A DNA stretch of 64,000 nt, taken from contig QJPP01001741.1 of assembly GCA_003996215.1 (NCBI GenBank), forward strand, positions 372,001 to 436,000, written 5' to 3'. The notes beneath the pieces were generated by a model. It saw only the letters and a list, made by a program, of their open reading frames with translations. It did no database searches and was not told where the DNA came from. Of this stretch, positions 47,718 to 57,217 are shown piece after piece. A program made the position numbers and the translations under genes. Numbering within the stretch: position 1 is the stretch's first letter; every line of letters begins with the position of its first letter. The stretch is from Jaltomata sinuosa. Taxonomy: Eukaryota > Streptophyta > Magnoliopsida > Solanales > Solanaceae.

Positions 47718-49945
47718 TGTCACGACCCCGACCATCCTGAGTGGCACCCACCCAACCCACGGATGAGCGAACCATTAGAGTCCAACTCTTATCCTAGCCT
47801 ATCATCTTAAAACCAGTGCAGAAAGTAAACTAGCATTCAATCTTGAATAAAACCAACTCTATAAATGAATAAAATAAACTGCGGAAATCCCTCCCTAGAA
47901 TCAGAAAGTCATTGTACCGAAAATATCTATCAAACTAGAGTACGGAGATACAACCCCAAAACAAAAGAAATAGTCTAAGCCCGAAATAAGTGGGCTACAA
48001 ACAATAGGAAAGAAACCAAGGCAGCTCGATCGAACAGCTCACCCTTGATATCTTGAAGTGGCTGGCCTACAAGTGAGATCGTGCATCAACCGTCGGAAGA
48101 TTTTCTGAACTCACAAAAAGATAAGTAAGTGCAGTATCAGTACACAACCATCGTGTACTGGTAGGATCATCAACCAGTTTCAAGTAAAATAGTGTATGGA
48201 AAAGTACAGAAATCAAGTCAGAATATAGAAAATACATAGGCAAGTTAACAGGTATTCCTAGACAACAAGTCTCTACCTAACTTGTCCCACATGTAAACAC
48301 TTCACAGTTATGATCCATAATCCACAACACAAACAGTCATATTCTACTACATATCTCGGACCCACCATGGATCCCCTCTAGACAACACCTAAGTGTCAAA
48401 CAAACAACCTGGTCTACACCAAGACCAACTCATAAAGCAATGTGACAACCCGGCCTCTCAAGGACCAAAATACATAACCGCAATTCAAGTTCACAACCCG
48501 GTCAACTCAAGAAACTATTAAATAAAGATGCAACAACACAATAAAGTAAACTCGTACCAGGCGTGGTACCCAAGTCAACCGTTAGTATTATCTCGTACCA
48601 GATGTGGTACCCGAGCCAACCGTTAGTATATTTCATACCAGGCGTGGTACTCGAGCCAACCGTTAGTATTACCTCATACCAGGCGTGGTACCCGAGCCAA
48701 CCAAAATCAAACAATCCACAGTCACAAAAATGAACAATCAACTTGTAAAACCAATAAGCACAATACAACGTTCAATTTATCAGACTGCTAACAGGACTAT
48801 TAGACACTTCTAATCATCCCCTAAGCAATGCATTTCATACAAATACTTAGATAAGAGTACTTAAACACGCACAGCATACAGGAAGCAAACCATCACCTAC
48901 CTCGAAGTGATCCAAAGCTCTACACAACCGGAGCTTTCCCATTTTCCAAAGTTCTTGCCGGTTCTTGGTCTAAAACAACACACAATAACCAATAATTAAT
49001 CTTTATGGCCTAAATTTCACCCGGATTACATATAATCCTAAACCCCAGGCCACCCATGATCATTCCACCCTTTTTCCCGGGCTTTCCACTATTAATTCAC
49101 CTAGTTCTACCATTTTTACGGATAAAATTAAGAAATTAAGGTCACATGATCATAAAACAGTAAATTTAGCAACACCCAAGAACTTCTACACATAGAATCC
49201 CTCTTTTTCCCCGGATTCTACCCTCCCTAGGTCATTCCTAACCTTTCCCTAAGTCCACTCGTATCAATTCTACCGCATAGAAAAAGTATTACGGAGTTCG
49301 GGGAGTATAAACCTTACCTTAGGGAAGAAAAATAATGAAGAATGGAGGAAAAACGCCTGAAATCGCTCTAGCCTTTCTCCCAAACGAACTTGTGAAAACT
49401 GAATATTTTTGGGGAAGTTTCTGCATTAAATCCCATCACGCTCCGCTATAGCGGTCCGCTCCACTATAGCGGTACCTCCGTAGCAGAGTCGTCCGTTGTG
49501 GCGGAGGCTGACCGACGTTGACTTCCGCTGTAGCGGTAATTTCTCCGCTACAGCGGAGGTCGCTATGGTGGAGTGTCAACCGCTATAGCGGTTGACACGG
49601 GACAGAAAGTCGTAAAATCTCCAAAACTAGTCCATTTTACAACACACTTATTTTCCCGACATTCTGAAATAACCTCTTCACGTCAACCTCGATTTCGGGA
49701 GTTTTACTTACCCAAATTCAATTTCGAAAAGTCCCCCGGACTCCTTTATGTCTTGGCTACGTGGAAAACTAGCTCAAAACAAGACATCTAACTCAATCCT
49801 CACCCGGATTTCCCTAGACTATACCTCGCTCCAAAACCGACCGAGGCTAGCCTAGCCCAGAATTTCAAACTCCCAAACCCGGAGTTTTCTAACTCTAAAA
49901 CTTGGCACGATAAGTTTACCCGTAATTACGGACTCGATCGTTACA
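47718..49945 (-). repeat. 5' LTR of element F
   Basis: 2228 bp. On the minus strand it starts TGTAACGATCGAGTCCG and ends GGTCGGGGTCGTGACA. U3 palindromes of the CCGCTATAGCGG type sit at about 49440-49600. GGCGTGGTACCCGAGCCAAC units (about 36-38 bp) sit at about 48555-48705. Word content and layout echo family B though the overall sequence differs. Confidence 0.87.
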
Positions 49946-50079
49946 ATAGGAGATGGAGATTATGCAGATAACTAAAAGGGTGGCTTATTTATGTAATGTT
50001 CGAGCTAACCTGAAATGTAGACTTATAGTGCAGGACTGGATGAATGTAAAATTTCTTTCCTCTTTATAGTTAGTTAGAG

Positions 50080-50158
50080 GTGGTAGCAGTGTTAGAGAGA
50101 ATTGTGGTTAATACGAGAGTGGTAGCAGTGTTAGAGAGGATTGTGGTTAATACGAGAG
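50080..50158. repeat. 39-bp tandem duplication
   Basis: GTGGTAGCAGTGTTAGAGAG is repeated with a 39-bp period, followed both times by TTGTGGTTAATACGAGA. The units are almost identical, so the duplication is recent. Confidence 0.9.
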
Positions 50159-50591
50159 ACAAAGCTAACAGTGATTGTTAGCTGTTTTGTGTTTCTGAAG
50201 CAGGATTAGTACAAAAGTTAATTACCTAAAAAATAATTTTTTGTACTTGATAAGTGTTCGTCCCACCTCTTCGTCACTTATTAAATATAGAAAAGAAAAA
50301 AAAAGAGATTATTAGGCAGTATATGAATTTTTATAAGAAGTAGTTGATAAGTTAAGTGATCACAAGTTCACTACTCTATTTCTCTAGTGTAACTCATGGA
50401 ATTAATCTATTATCTATTCTTTTTTAGGATCGGAATAACCTTATAATACACTAAAATGTTACTCTCAATCCTACATTTTACTAGTATTTATTACAAATTA
50501 TAAAAACGAAAACAGTAGGGATGACATAAAAATAAACATTAACCATGTCATCTTCAGTTTTTTATCTAATAAGAGAGTGGACAACTGTTTT

Positions 50592-50615
50592 GGGGGGGTG
50601 TGGGGGGAGGGGGGG
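50592..50615 (+). other. G-rich run, possible G-quadruplex
   Basis: Three G-runs of 7, 6 and 7 separated by TGT and A in otherwise AT-rich DNA. Sequence alone allows a quadruplex. Confidence 0.5.
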
Positions 50616-51367
50616 TCAAAGTGGATAACTCAATTCACTTTGTTTTTTAAAAGAACGATGTTGTCAAAGAACTGATCATGAGATAATTGAATTGACACAC
50701 TTGATTTGAATATTGATTCTTAATTTTAAAATATATCATTTTACGCATTCAAAAATTATATAAGTACTAGTATACATACTCGTGTGATCCACAAATGATA
50801 TTAAAATATATTAATCATATTAAATTGTGATCGTGCTTGTTTGAACACGTTAAATTAAATTATTGTAGAAAAGAAATTAACTATTATTTTATTTCTCTAT
50901 CTAATGTACCCATGATCATCAAAAATTTAAAATTGAGACTAACTCAACAACTACATTTAAAAGGATTATTCATTATAATAACAACTACGTGATATAATAA
51001 AGTTCTAAAAAAAATATTGAAGTTGGCAAGAAAGTAATGTTGGGATTCCATCACCTTTAAGAGTTGCTTAACAATTGACATTTACTGTTGATATATTTCT
51101 ATTTCAATATTTACAGTAAATCTCATGCATAATGAAGATTTATTTTGAAGTTTTTTAGTTGTGGATTATTGTTCCTACATTCAAAGAAAATAGAGATAAT
51201 TTTTAAAAAATACACTTAGTAAATATACATTACAATTTCGTGGTCAAAAAAGTACATTACATTTTATAGCCCAAACCTGAATTTGGTTATAAGTGTAAAG
51301 TAACTTTTTTTTGTATAACAATGTATATATTTGTATATTGTATTGTATATTATTGTATATACAATAC

Positions 51368-51537
51368 AGTCTTTTTATTTCAGTGATTTTCTTCTTTCTC
51401 TCCATAATTATATATACATAATCACATGACATCACATGACGTCATATATATATATATAATGTTTAAACAATGTATCTACATTGTATAAGTGTGTATAATA
51501 TGGAGAGAAAGAAGAAAATCACTGAAATAAAAAGACT
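51368..51537. repeat. Perfect 39-bp inverted repeat, hairpin/MITE-like
   Basis: The left arm, 51368-51406 (starting AGTCTTTTTATTTCAGTG), is the exact reverse complement of the right arm, 51499-51537. A 92-bp AT-rich spacer contains ATATATATATATA. Outside the arms the complementarity continues imperfectly (TTGTATAT/ATATTGTATATTCAACAA). It could be a miniature inverted-repeat element or a foldback precursor. Confidence 0.85.
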
Positions 51538-52849
51538 ATATTGTATATTCAACAATAGACAAATATATACAACAAAATAGATTTCAATTTCTTTCTCGAA
51601 TTCAAGCACCAAATTAATTCAAAAAATACCTCAAAACTACACCAAATAATTCATAATTTCACATTTATGCTCCTCAATACATAACCGATCTTTTATCATA
51701 CCCACTTTAAACAAAACTTATTTACGAAAATTCAATTTTCAAATTTTGAAGCTTGGAGCTTCAATAATGACTGAACATCCAACAAATTCATGCTATAACT
51801 GTGAAATTGTAATGTAAATTTGCTATGCTTGGTGTACGAATTTTATAGACCTGTATTCCCTTAGATGTTCATTAGCTGTAGCAATAATGAACAACTATTA
51901 AGATTGGATTATATGTATGTGTGAGAGAGTAATAATTTGGATAAGGATATAAAGTAACTTTCTTTTTCTATAGACATTAGGCTATTTTTGATAAGAGCTT
52001 AAAAAGTTGGCCATATTTTATAATTTAAAATTATCACATGCATTTTTATGTAATTTTTTTATTTATTTAACTTCTAAGAAAGACATAAACTGTCAATATT
52101 AAGTTGAATGTATGTATACCATAAATTCATAATTCTATATAGTTTGTGTTGAAAGATACTTTTGAAAAATTTGTGATCATCATCATCTCGTAATATTATC
52201 AAATTTTATTTATTATGTTAGTCAAACTCTGTTACTTTCTTGATAATACAAATGTCCATTTCAACACTTACAACTTGCACCATAAACATAAACACAAATA
52301 ATCAAATCCCTTGAATAAAATTTGTGTAGAAATTTTTTTATATTTTATAGACACAAAAGATGATCTTCACAATGATAGAAGGAGACTTGTGCATTACTTG
52401 AACATCTCGTAGAATCACTCGTGACAGAAGGTTGGTCAGCAGGGTTATTACTTGTTAGCCTCCTGAATATTTCTCAGGACTTCTGTAGCCTTAGCAGTTA
52501 CCTTAAATAAATATGATGGTATGAAAGTGTGTGATACTAAGGATAAAATGAGAAAGTGGTAATCATCTTTAAAATTATGAGAATTAAATTCAAATACAAC
52601 TTATGGTTAACAAAAATTCAACTAACACCGTGAAAAAAAAGATTAGTAGCTTAATTTTAATGTGATGGTTGATGAATCTGCAAAACTAAAAATGAAATAA
52701 ATCAAAGAAGAGAAAAAATACATAAAGACTTCAAACAAAGTCTTTCTTATGACAAAACAAACAACACATGCTAAGGATAAGCGAGAGATGGGGTAATATC
52801 ATTCTATTAATAATATAAATTTGATATATCAATAGACAATATTTTATAC

Positions 52850-53330
52850 TTCATGAAGTTATTCTTATAAATTTTCTTACCAACCCGCACCAAGGTCCAT
52901 ATCATATAAAAATATGATGATGACAAAGAAAATATTATTGTGTCCATGAACGACATTAATCTCATATACTCACAGGAGTTTTCAAGCCTAGTTGATAGGG
53001 AACCATTATGGCAGTCATTCACCATATTAAGTACAATGTTGTGTCCTCTCTTTTAGATTTAATTTTCTTCTTACTTAAGTCTTATAGTGCACATACATTT
53101 TCTTCTATATGGATTACTTTCTTCTAGTCTTGTTTTTTCTTCTTATTTGAGTCTGACAAATCAGTAATTGTCATCTCTGTAAAGTGATTTTCTCTTCACA
53201 CATCGACATCAACCACTAAATTGTCATTGCCAAGTAGGAGATCCTTTAAATATTTTTCTTTTAATTTTGACTCCGAATTTTAGTAATCCTCAATCTCAAG
53301 GCAAACAATAATGCAATATTTACTTGGTTT
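52850..53330 (-). pseudogene. Decayed coding-like sequence of unknown family
   Basis: Minus-strand frames interrupted by stops read like old coding DNA: SESKLKEKYLKDLLLGNDNL at about 53280-53220 after a stop, DLSDSNKKKKQD and SKKKIKSKREDTTLYLIW further on, and the open stretch 53025-52807 containing NGSLSTRLENSCEYMRLMSF. No family is recognised. Its 3' part recurs, inverted and diverged, at 63850-64000. It may be a host gene scrap or an unknown transposon. Confidence 0.3.
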
Positions 53331-53766
53331 ATTAATTTACAATATTTATGGATGAGTATATTGATAGTTAGGACAACAGAAAATGGGCTGAATTTTGTGA
53401 TATTGACGTTATGATAAAATTTGTTTCCGATTGAATTGAATGGATGCAGTAGCTTTTAATTTGTTTAACTTCTAGATAATGATGATACAGTTATCATGTG
53501 TTACGGATAATGTTTTTCATTCAATTTTTAATCTTTCAATTTAAAATTTCAAATTAATTAGTCTAAAATTTATATCTATATATAATTAAAAGCAACTAAG
53601 GCTTGCCTAAAAAATTTCCAAGTGACATTCATACGACCTCATGTGTTAGTTTTAAGATAAATTAGTTAAAGTTAAATTTTAATTAGTTATAGTTATTGTG
53701 TTCGATTTAAATTTTGCTTAAGAATACTACTTTATACTATTACTTTATACTAATACTACTAAGCAG

Positions 53767-54741
53767 TTGATTAAAATAACTGGACAATTTTTAGCATTAA
53801 ACTCTTCTGAACAAACTATTCGTTTATTAAATAAACGAGATATTGATCTTTATAAAAATCAGTATAATTATCTGCATATTGGCATGGTTCAAATTGCTTT
53901 TAAACCCCTTACCCTTAAAGGGTTACCAGAGACTTTCCTAGCCGCTCTCAGAGATGCTAGAAATTTAAATTTCAGACAGTCTCTAATGGGTTCGATTGAA
54001 TCGATTGTGGCCTATGGTCCAGTTTATTTCAATACGCAGCCTAATTTGCAATTATCTTTATCTGATGTCAATATTCTTGATGCCTTAACATTAAATGTTA
54101 AAACACATGGGTATAACTATGTGCCAGGTTCGGAACTTATAAGTTTGTCTTATAGAATTTATTTCAAGTTATTATCAACCTTGAATCCAAGATGCAAATT
54201 ATACGATACTTCCGATCAAACTATTGTGATGGAAACAAATTTTGCAAGATCTAACGTCACCACCAGGAGACCGATTAAGTGGGAAGAAATTAATTTCCCC
54301 AAAACTTGGACTCTTGATTCGGTTATATCCCCAAATCAGTTAACAGATGCGGTCACTAACTCTGAGTATTCTCACGTTTTGCAAAAACCCGACGGAAGGG
54401 TTTGCATCCAGTTTACAGAAGGCAGCTATGCTCATCACAGGCAGTCACTTTCAAACAGTAGGCTTATGCCTCCGGTAAGCTCTATTTATAATAGACGATC
54501 GTTAAGTCACAGATTTGTGCCTGATATTCAGCATATCTCTCCCATTGAACCATCTTATGGTCCAGCTCGAAATCGCGCTGCTTCACTTCACACTATTGAA
54601 TCTGATTATAATTCAGAGGTAGAAAAGATTAAAATTAACCCCCGAACCAATATTGTTCAAGATAATGATATTCATGACGACAGTTCTGATAAGGACTTTC
54701 CGACTCCTTCCGAAATGGAGTTTGACGTAAATAAGTCTTAA
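53767..54741 (+). pseudogene. EPRV movement protein, 5' truncated
   Basis: Movement proteins of the 30K superfamily modify plasmodesmata for cell-to-cell spread. The frame of about 324 residues has no ATG at its left end: it opens from host-like TACTACT sequence, and the first viral-looking codons follow TTG at 53767. The core is FLALNSSEQTIRLLNKRD, LTLKGLPETFLAALRDARN and GSIESIVAYGPVYFNTQP, followed by a Ser/Pro-rich, acidic tail. No internal stops occur before the TAA at 54739. The N-terminal loss coincides with the integration border. Confidence 0.85.
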
Positions 54742-54866
54742 TGATTCCACACCAAATTGATTTTAGCCCAGGATCCCTGGCAAGAAAACATATTCAAAAA
54801 GAATTTTTTGACAAAAAGTGAAATAAGTTTAAAACTTGGTTTTTTTATTCTTATAGCAAAGAAGAC

Positions 54867-55219
54867 ATGAATAATATCTCTCAAGAGTTTTATGAAACTT
54901 GTGCATTGCATAATCAAATTATGCACTTTGTTCCTTGGTTTATAACCACTTATTTGCCTTTATATGTCAATGTTATTGAGAGGACTTATCGCGACTCTAA
55001 TGGGAAGTTAATAACAGCCATTTACCTCCGCAGTCTACTTTTGTTTTACCTAATAATACAGGTATAACCTTCAACGCTTTTCAAAAGTTCGTTGAAGAAG
55101 AAATCGCTTCAGTAAGTATTTCGGAGATTAATAAACTCATTGCTCAAAATAATTATTTGGGTTTATATGTCAAAGTTTTGGGAGAACATATTGTCTCTCT
55201 AGATAAAAAACCTCGATGA
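54867..55219 (+). pseudogene. EPRV small ORF between movement and coat proteins, frameshifted
   Basis: ATG at 54867 starts MNNISQEFYETCALHN. Reading is good to about 55015, then the plausible frame changes and continues with FVEEEIASVSISEINKLI before a TGA at 55217. The frame change is most simply one small indel. The function is unknown; the position corresponds to a small accessory ORF in related viruses. Confidence 0.6.
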
Positions 55220-55432
55220 AATGACTATTGTGATAAAAAGTATAAAAACTGATATAGCTAAGACTAATATTGCTTCAACTAGTAAAGCAGAAGCTTCAAC
55301 TAGTAAAGCAGAGGTCGTCTCTACTTTTATTCAAAGACCTCCTGAGATTCAGGATTTTAAGATAAAATCAATAACTGATTAGAAGAACTTCTTGATAAAA
55401 AAATTTCTGGTTTAAATATAAAACCAATCGAT
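55220..55432 (+). other. EPRV spacer before coat protein, with 21-bp direct repeat
   Basis: GCTTCAACTAGTAAAGCAGA occurs twice in a row at about 55272-55313. One frame codes a Ser/Thr/Ala/Lys-rich linker (TSKAEASTSKAE), then a stop near 55379. This may be the former N-terminal part of the coat protein ORF. Confidence 0.55.
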
Positions 55433-56281
55433 TTGTCACTAGAGTTTTCCGAAAAAATGGATCAAACTGGTGATTACAAAAATCATGTTTTCTCTGAGCT
55501 TAATAAGCTTAAAGGTTACCCTCGAAAGAATAGTGGCTATGCTACTAAACCTATGATGAATACATTCTACTATCCTCGTCCTACTCCCCAAGATGTCTTG
55601 ATAGAGGAACGAGATTGGAACCAGACTAATACGTCTTACAGTGGTTCCGAGATTTATGAATGGAATCTCGATGGATTAACAGATAGGCAGTTAACTATCC
55701 TTGTTCACAGGATGCTCATGTATGCAACTATTTGCAAGAGCACTAAAAATAATGACAGGACTGTCTGCAAGATGATTATTGCAGGTTTTACAGGACATCT
55801 CAGAGGCTGGTGGGATAACTACTTAAATGTAGAAGAAAAGGCCTCAGTTATTAACGTTATTGCAGATAACGAAGGGGTTGATAACCTAGGCTTTGCTCTC
55901 ACTAAAGACAGAGAAGACGCAGTTTATACACTGGTTCTCACCATCTTAGAACATTTTAATGGTAGATTTACCTCTCAGCATGAAACGATTCGCACCCTTC
56001 TCAATGGTCTTAAGTGCCCCACTTTGACCAAATGGAGATGGTACAAAGATACGTTTCTCAGTCGGGTTATGGAGCTACCCGAAAACAAACTAGATCATTG
56101 GAAAGCTAAGTTTATAGATGGCCTTCCTTCCTTATTCGCAGAAAGGGTTAGAAAAACCCTGAGAGGCAGCCATAGTGAAATTCCATATAAGGATTACACT
56201 TACGGCAATATAATAGGAGTCTGCACCCAAGAAGGACTAAGCTTGTGCAACGAGCTCCTTATGTCACGACAGCTTAAATGA
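55433..56281 (+). pseudogene. EPRV coat protein region
   Basis: Capsid protein that forms the virion shell. The frame is open from about 55382; the first ATG is at 55457 (MDQTG), while 55433 is a TTG. The diagnostic caulimovirid capsid block FTGHLRGWWDNYLN lies near 55792-55833, and TKWRWYKDTFLSRVMELPEN and HWKAKFIDGLPSLFAERVRK follow. The frame stops at TGA 56279, after which similarity to the basic/zinc-knuckle tail continues in another frame, so the protein is truncated by a frameshift at about 56275. Confidence 0.82.
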
Positions 56282-57057
56282 ATAGGCACAAAGAAAGATC
56301 TCAGCTTAGAGACTTTTGTACACAGTTCGGTTTACCTGAACCAACAACCTATGATAGCAAAAAGGAGTATTACCGGTCCCCTAGAACTGAAGGTTCTAAC
56401 AGGAGATGAAGATCTAGACGAAGGTCTAAAGAAGAAAGAGACGCTAGAAAGAGCTCTCGTAAATCTAATAGATTTACCAAAGATCGGTCAGGAAGAGACC
56501 TTTCTAAAATCAAATGTTACAAATGTGGTAAGCGAGGGGATATTGCCGCAAATTGCAAATTGAATAAACTCAAAGCCTTAGAACTCGATGCAGAACTACA
56601 TGATAAGGTTTATAGTTTGTTATACACCTCCGGTTCTGATGACGATTATGAATCTTATTCAGGCGCAGAATCAGATATTGATCTTATTGATTTATCTGAC
56701 CATGAAGAACAGGCTGATAGCTCGTGCACCACTTGCAAAGGTAATACATGCAATTGTGAAGGAGATGAAATCTACAAACTACAATCACAATTTCAGGATT
56801 TTAATCTTAATATGTTCACTTCTGATAATATAATAGAATTGTTAAAAAAAGTTACTGATAACAAACTTCGAGAAAAGATTATTAATCTTGCCACAGCTAA
56901 TGATTCTAGCCCTTCAAAACCACTTGTTGATAACAAGAAAAATGATTTTGAATATTGCGCCCCTTATTCATTAAAAGAGATTGATAATCGCTTAATGATG
57001 AAAAAAGCTTTTATTGAAAAGGATGCTTCTTTTGATAATTTAAAAGAAGGAGGTTGA
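56282..57057 (+). pseudogene. EPRV coat protein tail: basic region, zinc knuckle, acidic region (broken)
   Basis: Right after the coat protein frame is a Lys/Arg-rich stretch with a TGA near 56410 and a further frame change. The nucleic-acid-binding knuckle at 56515-56556 reads CYKCGKRGDIAANC: spacing CX2CX4DX4C, so the zinc-binding His is Asp. The following acidic section (56600-56770) has SGSDDDYESYSGAESDIDL and a second Cys group, CTTCKGNTCNC. It stops at 57055, one base out of phase with the polymerase frame that follows with coiled-coil-like VENLKREIKALKHN. Confidence 0.78.
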
Positions 57058-57217
57058 AAATCTCAAAAGAGAAATAAAAGCTCTTAAGCATAATCAGGCT
57101 GTTTGCGACCAAAGAATTTCTCAGATTGAGAACGATGTTCGCCCAGATCAAGCCAGTTCTTCAAAAGGTAAAGAGGTTCTCCATGATGAACCTACTACCA
57201 GTAACCTTGAAACTAAC

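Larger units (their letters stand above)
42470..49945 (-). mobile_element. Element F: Ty3/gypsy retrotransposon with deleted 3' end
   Basis: In element orientation (right to left): a complete 5' LTR (49945-47718), Met-type primer site, gag, protease, RT, RNase H, integrase up to mid-core, then a direct jump into the middle of the 3' LTR at about 43408. The rest of integrase and the front of the 3' LTR are gone. The 3' LTR is further cut by G at 42470. Stops and frameshifts occur in gag and pol. Confidence 0.88.
49946..52840. other. AT-rich intergenic DNA, no gene recognised
   Basis: First non-retrotransposon DNA of the window. It holds a 39-bp tandem duplication (50080-50158), a G-run (50592-50615) and an inverted repeat (51368-51537). 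On the minus strand at about 52502-52442 a short open piece reads VTAKATEVLRNIQEANK and a stop, preceded by TTTATTTAAG as a possible splice acceptor. It could be a last exon or chance. Confidence 0.5.
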
